Shown here in pieces: positions 58,002 to 64,000 of a DNA stretch of 64,000 nt (positions within the stretch are counted from its first letter, which is position 1; each line of letters opens with the position of its first letter). The notes under the pieces were generated by a model that was not told the DNA's origin, did no database searches, and saw only the letters and a program-made list of their open reading frames with translations. Source of the stretch: Oscillibacter sp. (GTDB lineage Bacteria; Bacillota; Clostridia; Oscillospirales; Oscillospiraceae); NCBI GenBank assembly GCA_003539495.1, contig DPPB01000010.1, positions 37,275 through 101,274 of the forward strand, in the 5' to 3' direction. The position numbers and the translations under genes were made by a program.

Positions 58002-59485
58002 CAGTTCAGCTTTTCAAGACCTGACCGCAGGCGGCGCAGGGTCTCTTCCTTTCCCAGGATGGCACAGATTTCCACGGCACCGCCGGGGGTTACCAGCTTG
58101 CCGGCAGCGGCAATGCGCACAGGCCACATGAGCTTTGCGTTCTTCACCTCCAGCTTTTCAGCCAGGGAAATCAGACCGTCATGGACGGTCTCCACCGTCC
58201 AGGTGGGGAGGGACTCCAGCATGGGAATGGCAGCCTCCAGCATGGCCTTGCAGACCTCAGGATTGGTCTTGGCCTTTTTATTGGTGAAAAATTCCACATC
58301 ATATTCCGGACAGACATCAAAGAAATCCACCTTCTCGGGAATATCCGAAAGGCGCTCACACCGGGCCTGGAGAAGCCCGGCGATGGCGGCGATGTCAAAA
58401 TCGCCCTTCACCGTCTGACGGATGTAGGGCTCGGCCACCTTGGCAAAGTCCTCCGGCACCATGGCCCGCAGGTACACGGCGTTGAAGTGGTCCAGCTTGG
58501 CCCGGTCGAAAATGGCGGGGGACTTGGAAATACCGGCAATGTCAAAGGCCTTCACCAGCTCCGGTAGGGTGAAAATCTCCTGCTCAGCCAGGTCACCCTT
58601 GGGGCTCCAGCCCAGGAGGGCCACATAGTTGAGGATGGCCTCGGTGAGGTAGCCCTCTGCCTTCAAGTCCTCGTAGGAGGGGTCACCATGGCGCTTGGAC
58701 ATCTTATTTTGCGCATCCCGCATCACCGGGGAGCAATGGACATAGGTGGGAATCTCCCAGCCAAAGGCCCGGTAGAGCAGGTCGTATTTGGGGGCGGAGG
58801 AGAGATATTCGCTGCCGCGCACCACATGGGTGATGCCCATGAGGTGATCATCGATGACGTTGGCAAAGTTATAGGTGGGCAGGCCGTCCCGTTTCAGGAG
58901 CACCTGGTCATCCAGGGTGCTGTTTTCCACGGTGATGTCGCCGAAAATAGCGTCATGAAAGGTGGTGGTGCCGTCCGTGGGGATCTTCTGGCGGATGACG
59001 TATGGCTCGCCGGCCTCTACCCGGCGCAGGGCTTCCTCCAAAGGCAGGTCACGGCAGGGATCAGCGGCACGGCCAAAGTCGCCGCTATCCTCCTCGGACT
59101 CGGCCTTTTCACAGAAGCAATAGTAAGCGGCGCCTTTTTCCACCAGCAGCCGGGCATACTTCCCGTAGGTGTCCCGGCGCTGGGATTGGATATAGGGGGC
59201 CACAGGACCGCCCACATCGGGGCCCTCGTCGTGGGTGAGGCCGCACTCGGCCATGGTACGGTAGATTACATCCACCGCACCCTCCACCTGACGGTTCTGG
59301 TCGGTGTCCTCAATGCGCAGGATGAAGGTGCCGCCGTGAGAGCGGGCGATGAGCCAGGTATACAGGGCTGTGCGCAGATTGCCTACGTGCATATACCCTG
59401 TGGGCGAGGGGGCAAACCGGGTGCGCACCTTGCCGTGGGGAATCTTGGCCTCCATCTGCTCAAAATAGCTGTAATCCAGTTTCAT
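58001..59485 (-). CDS. gltX: Glutamyl-tRNA synthetase
   Basis: 494 residues, class I. RTRFAPSPTGYMHVGNLRTALY holds the HIGH-equivalent MHVG; FILRIEDTDQNR; the KMSKR motif is in AQNKMSKRHGD. No tRNA-dependent discrimination can be judged by eye. The ATG at 59485 has GGAGGT eight bases upstream. It heads a minus-strand operon gltX-spoIIM-glnN-azlC-azlD, divergent from trpS. Confidence 0.96.
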   Translation of the reverse strand: MKLDYSYFEQMEAKIPHGKVRTRFAPSPTGYMHVGNLRTALYTWLIARSHGGTFILRIEDTDQNRQVEGAVDVIYRTMAECGLTHDEGPDVGGPVAPYIQSQRRDTYGKYARLLVEKGAAYYCFCEKAESEEDSGDFGRAADPCRDLPLEEALRRVEAGEPYVIRQKIPTDGTTTFHDAIFGDITVENSTLDDQVLLKRDGLPTYNFANVIDDHLMGITHVVRGSEYLSSAPKYDLLYRAFGWEIPTYVHCSPVMRDAQNKMSKRHGDPSYEDLKAEGYLTEAILNYVALLGWSPKGDLAEQEIFTLPELVKAFDIAGISKSPAIFDRAKLDHFNAVYLRAMVPEDFAKVAEPYIRQTVKGDFDIAAIAGLLQARCERLSDIPEKVDFFDVCPEYDVEFFTNKKAKTNPEVCKAMLEAAIPMLESLPTWTVETVHDGLISLAEKLEVKNAKLMWPVRIAAAGKLVTPGGAVEICAILGKEETLRRLRSGLEKLN

Positions 59486-59675
59486 GGCGATCAACCTCCG
59501 CAAATTAGTCACATTTATCCATAATAAAAATATACCATACTATTATAAGGTAGCTGCCGAAAAAGTCAAGAAAAAAAGCTTATCCCGTTGCATTTTTGCG
59601 GGAAAGGTGATACCATAAACATAATTTGTATAAAATAGGGCTTCGGGCCCGTTTGCGGAAGGAGTAATGAAACAT

Positions 59676-60680
59676 ATGGAGAACACAGTGGAGAAGAAAA
59701 AGCGGATTTTCAGCGGCATCCAGCCCAGCGGCGAGCTGACCCTGGGCTCTTACATGGGGGCCATCCGTAACTGGGTGGACCTGCAGGATGAATATGATTG
59801 CCTGTACTGCATCGTGGACATGCACGCCATCACCGTGCGGCAGGATCCGGCCACCCTGCGCCGGCGCAGTGTGAACCAGCTGGCCCAGTACATCGCCTGC
59901 GGCTTAGACCCCAAGAAAAACATTATGTTCATACAGAGCCATGTGCCACAGCATGCGGAGCTGAGCTGGATCCTGGGCTGCTATACCCAGTTCGGCGAGC
60001 TGAGCCGCATGACCCAGTTCAAGGCCAAGGCCAAGCAGCATGCAGACAACATCACTGCGGGCCTGTTTACCTATCCTGTCCTCATGGCGGCGGATATTCT
60101 GCTGTACCAGGCAGACCTGGTGCCGGTGGGAGAGGACCAAAGGCAGCATGTGGAGCTGACGCGGGACATTGCTCAGCGGTTTAACGGCCTGTACAGCGAC
60201 ACCTTTACCCTGCCGGAGGCATTTATCCCCAAGATGGGCGCCCGGGTCATGAGCCTTGCAAACCCAGAGAACAAAATGAGCAAATCCGACCCCGATGGGT
60301 GCGTTTTTATGATGGACAAGCCCGAGGACATCATGCGCAAGTTCAAGCGCGCCGTTACCGATTGCGAGACGGCGGTGAAGTTTGACAAGGAGAATAAGGC
60401 CGGTATCTCCAACCTGCTGACCATCTACTGCGCTGCCACGGGCAAGACCGTTGCCGAGGCGGAGGGGGAGTTCGCCGGCCAGGGCTATGGCATTTTCAAG
60501 CCCGCCGTGGGCGAGGCCGTGGTGGAGCTGCTGCGGCCCCTGCGGGAGGAGTCCGAGCGCATCATGAAGGACAAGGCGTACCTGGAGAGCGTTTACAAAG
60601 AGGGCGCCGCCCATGCCTCCTACCTGGCCAACAAGACCCTCGGCAAGGTCCACCGCAAGATCGGCTTTGTGGCGAAATAA
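59676..60680 (+). CDS. trpS: Tryptophanyl-tRNA synthetase
   Basis: 334 residues, class I dimer. FSGIQPSGELTLGSYMGAIRNW contains the HIGH equivalent; YPVLMAADILLYQADLVPVGEDQRQHVELTRDIA binds adenylate; ENKMSKSDPDG is the KMSKS loop. The ATG at 59676 is preferred (AAGGAG eleven bases upstream) over the ATG at 59667, which is two bases from it. No T-box leader is seen in the 190-base divergent gap. Confidence 0.97.
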   Translation: MENTVEKKKRIFSGIQPSGELTLGSYMGAIRNWVDLQDEYDCLYCIVDMHAITVRQDPATLRRRSVNQLAQYIACGLDPKKNIMFIQSHVPQHAELSWILGCYTQFGELSRMTQFKAKAKQHADNITAGLFTYPVLMAADILLYQADLVPVGEDQRQHVELTRDIAQRFNGLYSDTFTLPEAFIPKMGARVMSLANPENKMSKSDPDGCVFMMDKPEDIMRKFKRAVTDCETAVKFDKENKAGISNLLTIYCAATGKTVAEAEGEFAGQGYGIFKPAVGEAVVELLRPLREESERIMKDKAYLESVYKEGAAHASYLANKTLGKVHRKIGFVAK

Positions 60681-60707
60681 TGGCGTTAATTCATAATGTA
60701 TGTTTCC

Positions 60708-60736
60708 TTGCAAAGACGGAAAAAATTTGTTATAAT
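60708..60736 (+). promoter_or_regulatory. Promoter of the NifU-like/GGGtGRT pair
   Basis: TTGCAA, a 17-base spacer, TATAAT, 49 bases before the ATG. Confidence 0.75.
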
Positions 60737-60784
60737 CAATAAAAGTGAACGCACAAAAATTCACAGAGAAAGGATTTGGCAACT

Positions 60785-61477
60785 ATGATCTATACCAGCG
60801 AAGTACAGCATATGTGCCCCATCGCCAAGGGCGCTTATCACGGCCCCGCTCCTATTCCCGAGGAGGGGAAGTGGGTCCAGGCCAAGGAGATCGGCGACAT
60901 CTCCGGCTTTACCCACGGCATTGGCTGGTGCGCTCCCCAACAGGGCGCCTGCAAGCTGACGCTGAACGTGAAAAACGGCGTCATTGAGGAGGCTTTGGTG
61001 GAGACCATCGGCTGCTCCGGCATGACTCATTCCGCCGCTATGGCATCCGAAATTCTCATCGGCAAGACCATTTTGGAGGCACTGAACACCGACCTGGTCT
61101 GCGACGCTATCAATACCGCCATGCGTGAGCTGTTTTTGCAGATCGTGTATGGCCGTACCCAGTCCGCTTTCTCCGAGGGTGGCCTGGCAGTGGGCGCTTC
61201 CCTGGAGGATCTGGGCAAGGGCCTGCGCAGCCAGGTGGGCACCATGTTCGCCACCAAGGAAAAGGGCCCCCGCTATCTGGAGATGGCCGAGGGCTATGTG
61301 ACCCGGGTGGCCCTGAACAAGGACGATGAGATCGTGGGCTACGAATTCATCAGCCTGGGCAAGATGATGGACTTCATCAAGAAGGGCGATGACGCCAATA
61401 CCGCCATGGAAAAGGCCAAGGGCCACTATGGCCAGTTCGATAGCGCCGCCAAGTATGTCGACCCGAGACAGGAATAA
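60785..61477 (+). CDS. NifU/IscU-like iron-sulfur scaffold protein
   Basis: 230 residues. The core resembles the IscU/NifU N fold: conserved Cys at 49 and 56 in GIGWCAPQQGAC, Cys77 in ETIGCSGMTHSAAMASEILIGKTILEAL, with Cys11 and Cys106 also present. A longer C-terminal part (about 130-230) is specific to this subfamily. It is always next to a GGGtGRT protein in Clostridia that I know, as here (17 bases to the next start). Assembly of an Fe-S or other metal cluster for its partner is inferred. AGAAAGGA precedes the ATG. Confidence 0.82.
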   Translation: MIYTSEVQHMCPIAKGAYHGPAPIPEEGKWVQAKEIGDISGFTHGIGWCAPQQGACKLTLNVKNGVIEEALVETIGCSGMTHSAAMASEILIGKTILEALNTDLVCDAINTAMRELFLQIVYGRTQSAFSEGGLAVGASLEDLGKGLRSQVGTMFATKEKGPRYLEMAEGYVTRVALNKDDEIVGYEFISLGKMMDFIKKGDDANTAMEKAKGHYGQFDSAAKYVDPRQE

Positions 61478-61493
61478 GGAGGAGGACGAAATT

Positions 61494-62492
61494 ATGGCAC
61501 TGTTTGAAAGCTACGAAAGAAGAATCGACAAGATCAGCGGCGTCCTCGCTCAGTACGGCATCGGCTCCGTGGAGGAGTGCCGGGAGATCTGCCGGGCCAA
61601 GGGCTTTGATCCCTATGAGATCGTAAAGAGCATCCAGCCCATCTGCTTTGAAAACGCCTGCTGGGCCTACACCGTGGGCGCGGCCATCGCCCTGAAGGCC
61701 GGGGTCAAGACCGCGGCCGAGGCTGCAAAGCTGATCGGCGTGGGCCTGCAGTCCTTCTGCATCGACGGCTCTGTGGCCGAGGACCGCAAGGTGGGCCTGG
61801 GCCACGGCAACCTGGGCGCCATGCTCCTCAGCGAGGAGAGCAAGTGCTTCGCCTTCCTGGCCGGCCACGAGTCCTTCGCCGCCGCCGAGGGCGCCATCGG
61901 CATCGTGAAAAACGCCAACAAGGCCCGCAAGGAGCCCCTGCGTGTCATCCTCAACGGCTTAGGCAAAGACGCCGCCCAGATCATCAGCCGCATCAACGGC
62001 TTCACCTATGTGCAGACCCAGTTCGACTATTATACCAGCGAGCTGAAGATCGTCCGGGAGATCCGTTATTCCGAGGGGGAGCGGGCCAACGTCCGCTGCT
62101 ACGGCGCCGACGATGTCCGCGAGGGCGTGGCCATCATGCACCATGAGGGCGTGGACGTGTCCATCACCGGCAACTCCACCAACCCCACCCGCTTCCAGCA
62201 TCCTGTGGCCGGCACCTATAAGAAGGAGTGCATCGAGCAGGGCAAGAAGTATTTCTCCGTGGCCTCCGGCGGCGGTACGGGCCGTACCCTGCACCCGGAC
62301 AACATGGCCGCCGGCCCTGCCTCTTACGGCATGACCGACACCATGGGCCGTATGCATTCTGACGCCCAGTTCGCCGGCTCCAGCTCCGTGCCCGCCCATG
62401 TGGAAATGATGGGCTTTTTGGGCATGGGCAATAACCCCATGGTCGGCGCCACCGTGGCTGTTGCCGTGGCGGTGGAGGAGAGCCTGAAGTAA
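61494..62492 (+). CDS. GGGtGRT protein (partner of the NifU-like protein)
   Basis: 332 residues. The family-defining motif GGGTGRT is at about 259-265 (SVASGGGTGRTLHPDNMAAG). Other conserved-looking parts: ICFENACWAYTVGAAIALK, CIDGSVAEDRKVGLGHGNLGAMLL, LAGHESFAAAEGAIGIVKNANKA and NNPMVGATVAVAVAVEES. No known enzyme fold is recognised by eye; the glycine-rich stretches could bind a nucleotide or cofactor. AAGGAGGAGG precedes the ATG; codon use suggests strong expression. Confidence 0.85.
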   Translation: MALFESYERRIDKISGVLAQYGIGSVEECREICRAKGFDPYEIVKSIQPICFENACWAYTVGAAIALKAGVKTAAEAAKLIGVGLQSFCIDGSVAEDRKVGLGHGNLGAMLLSEESKCFAFLAGHESFAAAEGAIGIVKNANKARKEPLRVILNGLGKDAAQIISRINGFTYVQTQFDYYTSELKIVREIRYSEGERANVRCYGADDVREGVAIMHHEGVDVSITGNSTNPTRFQHPVAGTYKKECIEQGKKYFSVASGGGTGRTLHPDNMAAGPASYGMTDTMGRMHSDAQFAGSSSVPAHVEMMGFLGMGNNPMVGATVAVAVAVEESLK

Positions 62493-62527
62493 GAAAAGCT
62501 CCTTCCACAGCTGAATGAAAAGATGAA

Positions 62528-62568
62528 AAGAACCCTTTATCCTATGTGGATAAAGGGTTCTTTCTCTT
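62528..62568 (+). terminator. Terminator after the GGGtGRT gene
   Basis: AAGAACCCTTTATCC-tatgt-GGATAAAGGGTTCTTTCT. Confidence 0.88.
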
Positions 62569-62827
62569 GAGACGGCTATGCTTTAGGCGCGGGTGGGAGC
62601 GATAAAAGGGGGAGAAAAATAGGCCATTCCTACACTACTCCTACATGTCTATTCCTACATTATTTTCTAATCTCCCCGTTAGGGCCTGGATAAGGACGGC
62701 CCGCATTGCTTTCGGAACTGCAGAGCGGAGATGGAAGGGGCCTGTTCCATGATAGGTGACTCCGCAAAATACCGGCGCGGATATTGTGCTATTTCAATAA
62801 ATATCGAGCATTTTTTTTGCGTTGTTG
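62569..62827. other. Intergenic stretch with short TCCTACA direct repeats
   Basis: Part of the 495-base gap before the CHAP gene. TCCTACA occurs three times, at 62628, 62639 and 62653 (11 and 14 bases apart), about 190 bases upstream of the promoter. No gene seen. Confidence 0.4.
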
Positions 62828-62856
62828 TTGACTTTGACTAAAATACTATGTATTAT
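62828..62856 (+). promoter_or_regulatory. Promoter of the CHAP surface-protein gene
   Basis: TTGACT, a 17-base spacer, TATTAT. The leader of about 125 bases contains a CAACAAA...TTTGTTG hairpin (62909-62939). Confidence 0.7.
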
Positions 62857-62987
62857 GGAACTGTAACATCGGTAAATACAGGTATTCCAATTGACTATAG
62901 GGCTTGCGCAACAAACCTGGCCGGGCTGCATATTTGTTGGAATGCTATTCTGGTACTTACCGCTGAAAAAAACAGGAGGGACTAAAA

Positions 62988-64000
62988 ATGAAAGGAATCA
63001 AGAAGGCATTGTGCCTGTTGGTGCTGCTTTTCTCTGTGGCGCTAGCGTTGCCTGTGACGGCCAACGCCTCCACAAATGGGCACACGGCCCAGGAGGCCCT
63101 TGCATGGGCAAGGGCGCAGGTGGGTAAAAGCCTGGATTACGATGGCGTTTATGGAGCTCAGTGCGTGGACCTCATTAAATATTACTATGATTTTCTGGGC
63201 TGCGCCAGCTATGCAAGGGGTAACGGCTGCGACTATGCCACCAACGCCCTGCCCAGCGGCTGGGCGCGCTACCAGGGAGCACAGCCTCAGCCGGGCGACA
63301 TCCTGGTATATAGCGGCAACGACAGCAATCCCTACGGTCATGTGGCCATCTATGAAGCGGACCGGGTGACCTATCACCAGAATTTGGACTATAACCAGTG
63401 GGTCGTATGCTCCAGCTATCAGTATAATAGGCTCGGCAACCCCTACTGGGGCGTGATTCGGCCGGACTTTGTCTCCGCCCCGGTCTCGGCCACCTGGGAG
63501 GGGCCGACGCTTACCAGCGTGACGGAAACAAATGCTACGGTTTCCGGAAAGGTCACCTTTGGCCAGACCCTGAAAACAACATCCGCCGGTATGCGCCTGT
63601 ATGACGGCAGCGGCAATCTGATTACTTACTATAAGCCGGATACTACGAATTACACCTCCACCTATGTGACCTTTGATTTCAACATCAACACCGAGCTGTA
63701 TTACACCCTCTCACCCGGAAAAACTTATAAGGTCCAATTCTATACGGTGAGCGGCGGCCGTGAATACACATCGTCGGCGGTGACATTCACCACGCCGCAC
63801 ACCCATAGCTATCAGAATGGTGCATGTACTATCTGCGGGGCTAAGGATCCCAACTATAAGCTCACCGCGCCCAGTGTAAAGACGGATTATCTGATTTCCA
63901 CCGGTAAGCCTTACATCAAGTGGGCCGCCGTAGCTGGGGCTAGCAAGTATGAAGTGTACCGCAGCGGCAGCAAGGACGGCACCTATACACTCCTTGGCAC
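62988..64000 (+). CDS. Secreted CHAP-domain peptidoglycan hydrolase with FN3 module, 3' end outside window
   Basis: 337 residues visible. A signal peptide (ending near NAS, 27) is followed by a CHAP amidase/peptidase domain (about 33-160): the catalytic Cys is in GAQCVDLIKYYYDFLG and the His in NPYGHVAIYEAD. A beta-rich Ig/FN3-like domain (about 165-265: TLTSVTETNATVSGKVTFG...), a short Cys pair (GACTICG, treble-clef-like) and an FN3 module (YLISTGKPYIKWAAVAGASKYEVYR) follow, nearly identical to those in the protein at 21530-23392. CHAP domains cut the stem peptide or the amide bond. AGGAGGG precedes the ATG. Confidence 0.9.
   Translation, partial: MKGIKKALCLLVLLFSVALALPVTANASTNGHTAQEALAWARAQVGKSLDYDGVYGAQCVDLIKYYYDFLGCASYARGNGCDYATNALPSGWARYQGAQPQPGDILVYSGNDSNPYGHVAIYEADRVTYHQNLDYNQWVVCSSYQYNRLGNPYWGVIRPDFVSAPVSATWEGPTLTSVTETNATVSGKVTFGQTLKTTSAGMRLYDGSGNLITYYKPDTTNYTSTYVTFDFNINTELYYTLSPGKTYKVQFYTVSGGREYTSSAVTFTTPHTHSYQNGACTICGAKDPNYKLTAPSVKTDYLISTGKPYIKWAAVAGASKYEVYRSGSKDGTYTLLG

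Noticed and set aside
59513..59675. T-box leader between gltX and trpS
   Set aside because: No AGGGUGGNACCGCG-type box or specifier stem; the gap is short and AT-rich.
62857..62987. Cyclic di-GMP or other riboswitch in the CHAP gene leader
   Set aside because: Only a simple CAACAAA/TTTGTTG hairpin is visible; no known aptamer core recognised.

Overview
The window is high-GC Firmicutes DNA. Strong Shine-Dalgarno sites, sigma-A type promoters (TTGACA-17-TATAAT), YlxM/Ffh/KhpA, MltG, SpoIIM, a glmS ribozyme and L-box riboswitch logic all fit Clostridia. A complete lysine-to-butyrate fermentation cluster, a type III glutamine synthetase, BspA-like and CHAP surface proteins and numerous intergenic hairpin repeats suggest a gut Oscillospiraceae member (Intestinimonas/Flavonifractor-like). 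The exact taxon is inference. No rRNA, tRNA, CRISPR array, insertion sequence or intact prophage was seen.

Layout. 1-4 kb: end of a PLP lyase gene with an AbrB regulator, an unknown gene, a Dus enzyme and a G5/3D-domain cell-wall protein with WalR-like boxes upstream. 4.2-8.3 kb: translation and secretion genes (rimM-trmD; ylxM-ffh-rpsP-khpA). 8.7-10.3 kb: threonine deaminase plus RidA. 10.4-13.8 kb: a minus-strand five-gene operon of unknowns, including two proteins resembling DUF3137. 14-18 kb: a MalT-like LuxR regulator divergent from a stand-alone holin/amidase cassette. 18-27.8 kb: NAD(P)HX dehydratase, a lipoprotein, alr, mazF, a BspA-like surface protein, nrdR, a DUF421/DUF4363 pair, and glmS behind its ribozyme. 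28.5-39.5 kb: kamB-kamC, then a lysine riboswitch followed by kal-kce-kdd-kamA-kamD-kamE, a corrinoid adenosyltransferase and a two-subunit CoA-transferase. 39.8-47.4 kb: an FTR-like protein, thioredoxin, HAD, Mpg, RarD, Tmk, MltG, a U32 peptidase and RsmA. 47.5-54 kb: AbrB-ABC exporter, an EEP protein, and rhomboid-LspA-like-MrnC-RqcH. 54-59.5 kb: minus-strand gltX-spoIIM-glnN-azlC-azlD. 59.6-64 kb: trpS, a NifU-like/GGGtGRT pair, and the start of a CHAP surface hydrolase.

How the genes work together. The lysine cluster encodes lysine -> beta-lysine (KamA) -> 3,5-diaminohexanoate (KamDE, kept active by KamBC and supplied with adenosylcobalamin) -> 3-keto-5-aminohexanoate (Kdd) -> acetoacetate + 3-aminobutyryl-CoA (Kce) -> crotonyl-CoA (Kal). 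The CoA-transferase would move CoA from butyryl-CoA to acetoacetate. Crotonyl-CoA reductase/Etf, thiolase and a lysine transporter are not in the window. The leader of the kal operon is a lysine aptamer whose P1 3' strand is also the 5' arm of an intrinsic terminator. That geometry predicts lysine switches the catabolic operon ON.

The least explained structure is a family of intergenic multi-hairpin elements (13.8 and 46.2 kb, with remnants at 7.7 and 42.7 kb). Their stems differ between copies by paired substitutions while loops and linkers are identical, and they are bracketed by duplicated terminator sequences.
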